From: Polynucleobacter sp. UK-Gri1-W3 | GTDB lineage: Bacteria; Pseudomonadota; Gammaproteobacteria; Burkholderiales; Burkholderiaceae | Direction of reading: 5' to 3' | DNA length: 64,000 nucleotides | NCBI RefSeq assembly: GCF_018881595.1 | Contig: NZ_JACVQA010000014.1 | Coordinates: 1 to 64,000 of the forward strand | Part shown: piece after piece, positions 17,601-29,600 of the stretch | Layout: every line of letters starts with the position of its first letter | Numbering within the stretch: the first letter of the stretch is position 1 | Notes under the pieces: model-generated | Told to the model about the DNA's origin: nothing | Databases searched by the model: none | Seen by the model: only the letters and a program-made list of their open reading frames with translations | Translations under genes and position numbers: made by a program

Positions 17601-20600
17601 GCGCTACCAGATAGGGTTACGCCAGTCATCGCGTTATAAGTACCGCCAGCAATCGTAGTTGGCGTCGTACTTGCGCTTACTGCTAAGCCTGTACCGACGT
17701 TTGATTGGCTAAACGCACCAGTGTATGGGCCAGATGAACTAATAGCGACATTACCAACATCAGATGCCAATACGCCTGCCAAGGTTTGGGTAGCTGAACT
17801 AATAGTAGCTGCAGTAGTGCCGTCATAAGCCTTATTGTTAGCAGTTAAGCCAGAGCTAATTGTTAATGGTGCCGGTGTAATGTTCGCTGTTAAGGTTTGC
17901 GGCCCTACTCCAGCTACGTAGTAGTTACCTGCTGCAGCGCCTGTCAGAGTTACGCCAGTCATAGTTGTTACACCATTTACAACCGAAGTTGCCGGCGTCA
18001 CTATTAAGCCAGATCCAACATTAGATTGGGTAAACGTAGCGCCAGTGTATGGGCCAGTTGATGACACAGTAACCACATCTGTACCGAGTACGCCAGCAAG
18101 CGTTTGATTACCAGTCACCCCGATAGTTGCAGCATTGGTGGTGTCATACACCTTATTGTTAGCAGTCAAGCCAGCGCTAATAGTCAAAGGCGCTGGTGTA
18201 ATAGTCAAAGTACCATTTGTAATAGCGCCAACGGTGTAATCACTTGACGTATTGAGAACGAGGTTGCTGTTGTAGGTACCAACATTAGTACCAGTAGCCG
18301 TACCAGAGCCTGCAGTTGCAGTGTCAGCACCTTTGAGGCCTGTCACCACAAAACCAGTAGTTTGTGAGGCAGCGTTGTACATCACGGTTGCAGTATTGAC
18401 CGCAGCAGTAATCACGATTGGCGTAATTTGCAAGCTGCCCTGTACATAAGTTACGGTGTAGTCAGCTGGACTAGACACGGTAGCTACTAATACATCAGGA
18501 ACAATACCTTGGGCTACGTGCGTAGCAGTTGCATAACCAGCAACAGTTGCTGTGTCAGACCCTTTGAGGCCGCTGACAGATGCGCCAGTATTGGTTTGTA
18601 ATGCACCGTTATAAGCGTATTGATTATTGGTACCAGTAACTAACAATGCCGCTGGATTAATAGTCAATGCACCATTGTTGTAGGTAATGCTGTAGTTGCT
18701 TGCGGCAGCGCCAGTCGCTACCAATGCATCAGCCGTAGTTCCAGCATGAGTACCAGTAGCTAAGCCAGCTACCGTCAAGGTATCGCTACCCTGCAATCCA
18801 GCAATTGTAGCTGCTGCATTAGTTTGTAATGTGCCATTGTAGGTACGGGTTGTCAATGCACCATTCACTACCAACGGAGCGGTATTAACAGTCAGCGCAC
18901 CTGGAACAACAGTCACTGCATAGTTTGAGAATCCACTACCTACTGAACCATTGATTGCATATGGTGTTGAGCTCGCATTAATAGCGCCAACTGCTGGGCC
19001 GGTATACACAACACCACCTAAGCCTGCAATAGTTTGGCTATTCATTAAAGCACCGGCAGTTACAGTCACACCGTTAGCCACTCCGCCAGTGAGGCTTGCC
19101 GCTGTAATTTGGGCCGCAGTTACGGCATTGGCGTTGTAGGTTTTGGATACATCAGCAACTGTCAGCGTCAATGGTGCTGGAGTAATCGTCAATGTATTGG
19201 TAATTGTGGATACGCCGGAGAACGGGCTGCCTGACTGTGTGTAGTTATTAATATTGCTTACAGCATTGGTATATGAACCCACATTCCAAGTAGTGCTGGA
19301 ACCACTAACTACCGGGGCAACGCCAACACTAGTAGTTGTTGGCGTAATCGTGATGGAATAACTGCCATCGGTCCAGATATTGCCAGAAGAATTAGTCAAG
19401 GTGGTAACTGTTACTGGACCACTTCCTGCTGGGGTAGCGTACTGAACCGTAGAGGTTGTTGGTGTTGCTGCTGTGCCATAGGTTGTCGAAGCAGCATTCA
19501 TGGTAATTACCAGAACACCTGTTGGTGAAATCGTAAACACACCCGGCACATAACTAATGTTGTAGTTGCTATTACTGCTTACTCCAGCTGCAGTAATTGG
19601 ATATGCCCCTACCGTATTTCCAGCTGCGCGAGTTAGTGAATAGCTTGGCGCTGTATCGCTACCCTGCAATCCAGCAACTGAGGCTGTCAGAGTTGGTTCT
19701 GGTACAACACCGTAGAAGGTATTGGCATTATTAGCAGTAATGACCAGGTTGGCTTTATTAATCGTAAGCGTCGGTGTATTGGAGGTGACGGTGTAGTTGG
19801 TTGCATCAGTACCGCTCGCTGAATAACTTGCGCCATAAGTGCCCGCATTTGCGCCAACACCACCAGTTGTTGCTACAACCACGTTATCGCCTGCAATTAC
19901 ACCCGCAACGGTTGGTGATGTTAACGATTGTGCTGCACCGTTATAGGTCGTTGTTAAGTTGCTACCAGTGATCGTTAATGGTGCAGGTGTGATATTGGCT
20001 GTAGTCGTCGTGTTAGCACCACCAGACAGTTGGTAGTTCGCTGATGAACTGCCACCAAGTACTACCCCACTAATATTGACAGTTTTAGCTGTTCCAACAT
20101 TCTTGTTTACGAAGGTACCGGATAAGTTAGAGGTGTTTACTGAAACGGTATCACCAGCAAATACACCGCTGTAGGTAATCGTTCCAATGTTCAAGGTGGC
20201 TGCAGTTGTGGCGTTATAGACCTTGTTGTTAGCGGTAATGCCGCTGATCGTAATGGTTGCTGGAGTAATGGTAATCGATCCATTGGTTACACCGATTGTG
20301 TAGTCACTTGAATTGCTAAGGCCAACAGTTAAGGCATCAGCATAAGTACCTACATTTTTACCGGCGCCATAAGAACCACCAATAGTGGCTGTATCGCTAG
20401 CTTTTAGTCCAGTAACAGTTGCTACAGAATTCGTTTGAGTAGTCGCGTTATAGACCTGAGTGGTATTAGCGCCAACAACAGAAAGTGCTACCGGAGTAAT
20501 GGTAATTGAGCCAGGCGCGTAGGTGAAGGCGTAGTTTCCTGATGCACTACCCGATACCGAGAATACGTCTGGCACTGTGCCTTGGGATACGTGGGTCGCA

Positions 20601-23600
20601 GTAGCGCTTCCGGCAATAGTGACATTGGCGGTATCACCACTCAAAATACCGGTGGTTGTGTAGGTATTGGTTTGTAGAAGCCCGGTATATGGATTAACCG
20701 TAGTTGCACCAGTAACAGTGGCAGCCAATTTTGAAATCACCAATGAACCATTTGTCTTGGTAATGGTGTAGTTAGAGAGCTGAGTTGCGCCAGCTGCTGT
20801 AACGGATAAAGCATCGTTATAGGTGCCAGCATTAGTACCTGAAGATTTACCAGTGACGGTGACGCCATTACCGGATTGCGTATCAATTCCAAGCAATCCA
20901 GAAACTACAGGATTGCCGTTATTTTGCAAGCTACCGTTATAAGCAACATTGCTTGTAGCGCCTGCAACAGTTAATGGCGCTGGGGTAATCGTGAGTGAGC
21001 CTTGTGCTGAAACACTAATGTTGTAGTTACTAAGTGACCCGCCGTTCGTTACGCCTGTAACGGTTGGATTGCTTCCTGAGGTAGTAATCGTATTAGCATA
21101 AGTTCCAACATTTAATCCAGATGCCAGGCCATTAGTGCTAAATACTAGGGCTTGGCTATTCTGCATACCAGTTACGGTAAATCCAGTAGATGGATTGAAT
21201 GTTTGAGCTGCCCCGTTGTACATCACGGTCTGACCGGATGCGGAAACGTTCGCTGGTGTAATCACTACGTTAGCAGGGGTAACGGTGAGATTTCCTGGGC
21301 TGTAAGTGATGGCATAGTTAGTTGCGCCAAAGCCGCCAGTACCTGTTGCACTGCTTGCAACGATTCCACCGGTATAAGTAAGCGCATTAGTAGTGCCAGG
21401 AACAGTTGCGGAGCTGTTGTACTGCAATGTCACCCCAGAAATTGTGTCGCCATTCGGCAAGCTTGACAGGCTGCTGGTGTAAGCCGTTGTTCCTAATGCT
21501 AGCGCTGTTCCATATACAGTGCTTTGGGAATTGGCAGTAAGGGATACAGCCAATTTATTAACCACCAAGTTGGCTGGCGTATAGGTAATGTTGTAGTTGG
21601 TAGAGTTAAATCCGCCGGTACCAGTCGCTGCGCTTGTAGTAATCGCAGCGTTATAAGTAGCTGCCCCAGTGGAACCGGGTACGGTTGTGGAATTCGTAGT
21701 GCCATTGTAGTAATTGACGGCGACGCTTGTTAATGTGTCGCTTGCACCCAAACCAGAGCCGCCTATTGTGTAGCCTGTTGTTTGATTTTGTGAAACTGTA
21801 ACCGGCGTGCCATATGTGGTGGTGATACCAACGGCAGCAATCGTAATTGGCCGAGGTTGAACTGTCATTAGCGCAGAAACATAGTTCAGCGTGTAAGGAA
21901 CAGTGCCGGTAATCACTGCTGCAGATGGGGTGATTTGGTAACTACTACCTACTGGCGCTGTTGCTATTCCACCCAAGCTAGTTAAAGACAGTCCAGTTAA
22001 AGCATCTCCATTGGGTAAGCCAGCGATGGAATAGCTTGTTCCGCCAATCGTCACCACTCCCAAGCCATTACTGTTATAAGTTACGCCGTTAGTAGTTGTA
22101 CTATTACCGTAAATTTTGGTGTCAGCAAGTGCGGTGATGGTGACGATTGCACTTGAAGAAGATGTAAGGGTTCCGCCCACATAAGTAATTGCATAATTCG
22201 CAGCACCACGTGATCCAGAAACCGGGGCAAATACCGCAGCGCTTGGGGTGATGCTATTGACGTTTGGAGGAGCATAAACTCCAGACGCCAAGGTTGTCGG
22301 AACCGTGGTTAAACCATTGGATGTTAAGGTTGAACTCGTAATGGAATCCCCTAAAGTTACTCCATCAACTGTAGTTATGAGACCGGTGCTAGTGAAAGCG
22401 GTGGTTCCCAAAGGCAAGGCTGTTCCTGACTGCACAGCCTGATTCGATGCGGTAATAGTCAGAGGTGTAGGTGTAATAACCAGGCCAACATTGCCAAAAC
22501 TTGAGCTATTGATAGTCACGCCAGAACTTACGCTAATGCCGTGTGTGCTTGTGATGTTGTAGGTGTAGCTTGTGCTATTGGTATTAACCTGCTCACCCGC
22601 AAGCGTGCCATAACTTGTGCGTGGAGTTGGGGGCAAAGCCTGCAAAGAGTTAACAAAGGCGCCCAATGGAACGACAAAGTTCACGCTATTAACAGTGATC
22701 AGCGCACATCCATCTGTACTTGCACAGGTAATCGCCGAAGAACCTGTTCCTACTACCGTACCATTAGACACCCAGCCTGAATTATTAGTCGTTTTTGTAT
22801 AAAGGGCCTGTAATTGATAGTCAAGACTGCCTGGAGTAGTAAGGTTACCCGCAGTAGCTAATGGGTCGTTTGTTCCATAAACCTTAGTCACGTTGCCTGA
22901 TAACGTGGCTGTGTAACTTGGTGAAATACGGAACTGAATTACTGGGCCAGTATTTGTAGAAGTAATTGCACCAGTATTCCAGCTAGTACCGCCTGTACCA
23001 CCTGCTACGTTTGCAGTATTAATGCCGCCTAATGTAAAGATAGGCAATGATGTAGCTGCAACGTTACCAGCGGCATAAGCCTGGCTAAACAATGTATTGC
23101 TGAATGTGAAATCACCCAAGCTAGGAGAAAGCAATCCTAAGGAGGCTTGTGTGGAAGTTGTTCCGGCGGTAACTCCAGGCGAACCGGCATACAAATAGAC
23201 GTTACCGTTTGGCGACGTGATGTTGTTACCAGAAACAGCCGTGATCTGACCACAAGCAGTGGCAGCGCATGATGTAGAAACAGTGCCAACCGCAAGGTAA
23301 GCACCAGCTTCAATAACTACTGGGCCAGTGCCGTTATTAACAATTTTCGGTGGTGTTACGTTTCCGTTATTGGATGTTGCAATGAATACGCCAGCATTAG
23401 AATTTTGGGTAAACAGGGTTCCAGCAACAGTTACGATATCAGCACTTGTTCCAATGGCGCTTAACTCAAGAGCACCTGCAGTAGATGCATTTGTAATTGA
23501 TACCGCATCACTATAGCGGCCATTATAGGCAATGATGTTGGTATTACCGCCATTTGCATTATTGGTGATCGTTACCGCACCTGAAATCCCAATGGCATTA

Positions 23601-26600
23601 CCCTTCACCGTACTTGTGGGTAAGGCATTTGTGGTGACTACAAACTGAGGTGTGATGCCAACGATATTAATGGCGTCTTGTCCAGCTGCAAATGTGCCTG
23701 TAGTGACAAAAGTAAGAGGTGCTACACCATAAATCGATACAGCATCAAATAGCTGATTAGCGGATGAAGTGGACGCCCCCACTACTCCACGCAAATAAAT
23801 ACCGAAATTCGCATTTAAGCTACCGCAGGCTGCTGTAGTTGCACAAGTAATTGCTAAGCCATTTGATGCGGTGGTTCCATACTGCCAAGCATTTGTAGCA
23901 TTAATTCCGCCCTGTACACCTGCTAAATAGGTATTGTCAAAGGTGATTGAGCCAGGAACATTAAGCGCACTATTCACAATTATTGGAGCACCGCTAGCGA
24001 TGTTGTTGTAATTGATGTGGCTTGTTGAAGTGCCTAGGAAGGTTACTGCACCTGCATTAATAGTGGATAACTTATTGCCATTGGTGGTGTTATAGCTAAT
24101 GACGGAATCGATACCGCTAGTATTTTGAGCAATCGAAATGTTTCCAGCCTGGCTGATCTGATTGTTCGAGATGAAATAGATACTGCCGCCATTGGCATTT
24201 TGGGTTATTGCGCCTGTCTGGGTAATGCCTGTATTTCCACCAGCAGCAGTATCGTTGCCAGTCACAGAAATATTATTGGAGTTACACGCAACCCCTGCCG
24301 AACAGGCATTAATTGTCATTGCACCCAAGGAAACCACGGTTGCTGCTGTAGTACCGGTACCTGTAACAGCAATAGAGTTACCAGTAATGAGTGCGGTATC
24401 CGATACAGCCATAGCAGTAGTTGAAATTCCGGTGATACTTACAGGTCCAGCTGCAGAGGTAATGGTTGCCGTATCTGATACACCCCCACCAGTTGCAGCG
24501 CCATTAGGCCCGCCAAAAATAGTGACTCCAGCGTAACCGTTGATAACTCCAGTAATATATGCGCCATAGTAAGCAGCGCTTGAGGTAGTTCCCGTGACTG
24601 AAACGGTTCCATTGTTAGAAGTAATGGCTGCAGATAAATTAAGTGCTGCAGCAAGACCTGCATCAGTTTTAGACGTGCTAATTACCACGTTAGCATCTGC
24701 AGTAATAGTGCCAGCAATATATGCAGCGCTATAATCAACTGCAAACCCTTGAGCGTAAATATTAATATTGCCACCAACACCACCAACAGTAGTTGCCCTC
24801 AATGTATTGAAGGATGATGTGACGCCATTGATACCTAAAGCACCTTTAATAGGGGTGGCTGATGTGCCGAAGTTAATGTTACTACCATAAGCATTGGCTG
24901 ATACTTTTGCAGTTACAGCAGTATTCATAAAAAATCCGCTACAGCACGACGAGCTAGTAACAGCTAACACATTAATGTCGCCACCTACCAAAGTAGGACC
25001 AGTACCGGAATTAATGGTGACATTACCCATAAAAGCTAAACCATGTCCTACGCCATTACTAAATCCACTAATATTGATTGTGTTACCTGCACTTACCTGG
25101 GAGCCAGAAATAGTGCTAGCAGCCAGAGTAACCGCACCACTATTTATACCTGCAATTTGACTCGCGCTTGCTCCATTAATCGTAATGGAACTTCCCGCAC
25201 TCAACGAACCAGTCACATAGACACCAGTTGAAGCATTTGATGTACTAATGGTAGACATGTTTAAATATCCGCTCGCTGGAGTACAACTAGCCACTGTGCA
25301 GCCATAGGTATTGTCTACCAAAATATAACCAGGAACTGTTGTTGCGCCAATTGCTAATGCAGAGCCGCTTGATTTTTCTATGTAATTAATTGCAGAGCTG
25401 CTAGTTCCAGCGCCAATGGTTAATGCACTAGTTGAAATCGTAGATAGTTTATTTCCGCTAGTAGTGTTGTAAGTAATATAGCTAGCGGTACCGCTGGTAT
25501 TGGGAGCTACCGTTACTGCACCACTTTGACTAATCGCATTGTTAGAGGTGAAAGTGATACTGCCGCCATTGGCATTTTGGGTTATTGCGCCTGTCTGGGT
25601 AATGCCTGTATTTCCACCAGCAGCAGTATCGTTGCCAGTCACAGAAATATTATTGGAGTTACACGCAACCCCTGCCGAACAGGCATTAATTGTCATTGCA
25701 CCCAAGGAAACTACTGTTGCTGCTGCTACGCTTGTTCCGGTTACCGCTATAGAGTTGCCTGTAATTAAACCAGTTGCAGTAACTGCCGTGCCGCTTGTAC
25801 CAGTGCCTTGGTTGATGCCCGTAATGGTCGCCGAACTATTATTTGAGGTAATGACCGCGTTTGTAGCAAGCGCAGATACAGTTGACGTTGATGCAGAGTT
25901 CTTAGCATAGATCGTAACAGCTGAATCAGCTGTGATAGTTCCACCAAATGCTGAATCTCCACCGCTTATGGTACTTAAACCATAGATGTTGATGTTCCCA
26001 CTCCCTGCGCCAACAGTGGTAGCACGTAACGTACCAAATAAATTACCACTATTTGCAAGAATTGCATTGCCACCAGCCAAAGGGGCTAAGGAAGTTCCTA
26101 AGTTGATGTTTGCACCATAAGTGGTGATGCTGATATTCCCTGTCGAATAACCATACAGCGCGATCCAACCACTATTGACTGCATTTGCTAAGAAATTCAC
26201 ATCCCCACCAACCAGGGCAGTAGTACCAGATGTAATCGTGACTGAAGCAGCAGCTCCGGCAGATGTTCTCATCATGATGCCGTCACCGGAGAGACCAGTG
26301 GCAGCAGTGATATTGACGCCTTGGCCACTAATGAGCGTTGACGAACTTATGTTTGCACCCAATTGAACCCCTGCATTAGAAGCATTTGTGCCGGCGGTTG
26401 CACCGTTAAGGGTTACATAAGTACCCGCACTCAATGCGCCCGCAACGAGAACACCACTAGTGGTGGTTGTATTGCTAGTAGTAATAGTAGCTGCGTTTAA
26501 ATATCCGCTCGCTGGAGTACAACTAGCCCCTGTGCAGCCATAGGTATTGTCAGCCGTTATTGATCCCGAAACAGTTGTAGCACTAACAGATAGATACCCA

Positions 26601-29600
26601 CCACTTGCTAACTCACTGAAATTGACTGGATTGCTTGCAGGAGAAGAGCTAGCTGTGTATGTGAGAACTCCAGCTACGATAGAAGCATTCTGATTCGCTG
26701 ATGTTACGTCATATGTTACTGCCTGAGCATGGCCGGTATTATTCGCGGCCAGAGTAACGGCCCCAGACTGAGATACATCTCCATTGGATTTAAATAAGAT
26801 ATCTCCGCCGCTTGATTGGACTGCAAGCGCACCTGTTGAAGTAATTCCAGGATTACCGATATTGGCCGTGTTTTTATATCCGATTACTGAAATTGCGTTT
26901 ACACCTGCAGTCAGGAATGAGGCAGCACTAGTAACGGTTAAACCATTTGCGCCTAATGCAACGGCAGCATTAGAGGCGCTGGCATTAATGCCGTTGATAG
27001 TAATACCCTGCCCTGATGTCTGCGCACCTGTTAAAGAAATACCAACAGATGCGGTGGTGTTAACTGTTGTGGCAGATGAAGCAGTTAGCGGTGTTGAACA
27101 GGTATAACTTGCATTTGATGCGCAAGTATTGTCCAGCAAGATTGTTCCAGACACGGTTACAGCTGGGACAGTTAATGCAGAACCATTAGACAGAATCTGA
27201 TAGTTGACCTTACTTGTGGCACCGGTTGCGTTAAAGGTAAATATGCCAGCTGTAATCTGACTATTTAAATTACCAGTACGGGTGTCATAAGTTAAGGTTT
27301 GTACGTGATTTGTAGTGTTTGCTGTTGCAAAGCTGACCGCAGATGTTGCTGTAATGTCGCCATTGGTCTTAAATGTGACATTACCGCCATTGGAGTTATT
27401 AGTGATGGCACCTGTAGTAACGTTGATGCCGCCAGTTGTTCCGTTGGTACCAACAGTAGTGGTGATATTTAATGCATCCCCTACTGATGCATAAGTGTCA
27501 GCCACGTTCGTTATCGTAACTCCACCGGTAACAGACGCACCCAATCCACCTGCAGTGCTATTAGTTCCAGTGATAGTCACTTTTGGCGCTGTAATTAGAC
27601 CAGCCAGCGATTCAGCGTAAACACCAGAGCCAGTAGATATGCTGGTAATAGAAATCGTGCCGGCTGTTGTAGTGAGGGTTCCAGCAGCATAACTCTGTAC
27701 GCCTATGGCACCAACGTTGGTATTGTTGATAGTGATGCCAGTGGCCGCAGAAATAGCTGCATTAATTGTGATTCCACTTCCATTGCCGGTACTGGTGTTG
27801 CTTATATTTACACTACCGGTATAAGAAGTTAAAGTTGTACCAGCACTGAGATAGATATCCTGGCCAACTATTCCAGTTGAGGAGCTATTGGCGGTAATAG
27901 TAATATTGCCAGCCGCATTAATTGGTCCAGCCCCGTAACCGGCAATTACATAACCGTACGAATTGGTACCTGCAGATTTTGCTTGAATATTAACGAAGCC
28001 GCCAATATTTAAGGTGGCGCCACTACTCTCATAGGCACCCATGGTTCCTCCGGATACGGCATCGTAACCGGCACCAATAAAGTTGCCACCTGTTGAAGTA
28101 GCGCTTACTACTCCAGCATTTGTGGTGGTGTTGATGCTTGCTTGGGGATAAATGTTTTGTAGATAGCCAACATTGACTGTGCCCATTGTGATGGTTTGAT
28201 GAACTAAATCAATAGTACCGCCCGTACCGTCCATGATGACATATCCACCCCTCGTCGTTATGGGGGCAGTATTTAAAACGGTAGCTCCTGAGCCAGAATT
28301 GGTAGTGTTAGTCTGCCAATAAGATTGCATGACCACATTTATTGGGCCGCTGCTTGCTGTAATTGCACCACTAACGAGTGATTGACCGCCAGCAAGGAAT
28401 TGCAAATTAACCGTACCTGCGCCTGAAGAAGTAATTCCACCTGAAGAGGTAATGCTTGACCCTTGAGTTAAATGGTTATCCAAAATCAAGGTGCCTGTGA
28501 TGCCTGTAGCTGGCGCAAATGCTAAAGCGCCAGTCTGAGTAATTGCGCCTGTTGCTACTACGTTGACCGTATTGCCGGCATTAATGGCCGCAACAATATC
28601 CGCCGTGCTGATATTTGACGTACCAGTGGCTGCAAGTGCGTTAGCCAGTGTGCCGCCCGTTGAAGCAGTAGCGGTAATAGTGACGGTGGTTGGGTCAAGC
28701 AGCCACTCATTTGATACAACCGCTGTATTTTGAGTGCCCAACAAATCACCAGAGGTCTCTACGCGGTTTGCAGTCAATGTGGAGTTAGAAATTGCAACTA
28801 AGCTAGCTACTGCGCCTTGACTATAGCTTGGACGGCCAATAGCAATGTCGCCATTGATGGCTGCTAGAGATGAATTGTTGATTTGGATCTGGTCACCGAA
28901 GACGACGATAGTGCCGTTTGGTGCATTGATGCCAGTTTGGCTATCAAGATTGATGTTGCTGCTAGTGATGCTGTTGTTTGAATCTACTGCCGCTGCTACT
29001 GCTGTGTTCACGAAATTTGTGAGTGCTGGAGGTGCAGTTGCTGGTGGCGCAAGGATAGTGCCATTACCCAAATTATTTACTTGGCCAAGATTAATCACGC
29101 CGCCCTGACTTACACCCTCGGAACCAATGAGGGCTGCAATGATATCAGTTTGGGTTTTGCCAACAATGGCGATATTGCCGCCGTTAGTTGCTTTACCGAT
29201 TGAATCGACAATACCGTTAATCGTTGTTTTGCCGGCTGTTGAAACAATCGTGATTATTCCCCCATTAATACCATTTGCTGAGATATAACTATTGCTGCCG
29301 ATATTGATATCACCAGTTGCCAGAATATTAATTAAACCGCCGTTACTTGTATAAGTATTACTGTCTGCATTTAAACCATTTTGACCATTGCGACGATTAT
29401 TCGCAGTAGTCGTATTTGCAGAATTTAAATTGCTTAAATTGGTATTATTCGAATTATTACTGTTGCTGCCATTGGAATTAATATTACCGAGAATATTAAT
29501 AATGGCACCAGCTAAATAAATATTGGAATTATTTCCACCGTTGGTATTAATAGAACCATTCACATTAATAGCCTGGGCTACTGCATATACTTGTCCAGCA

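Noticed and set aside
12150..23000. CRISPR-like array from the regular repeats
   Set aside because: Units are 200-340 bp, encode protein modules in one frame and have no short identical repeats with unique spacers.
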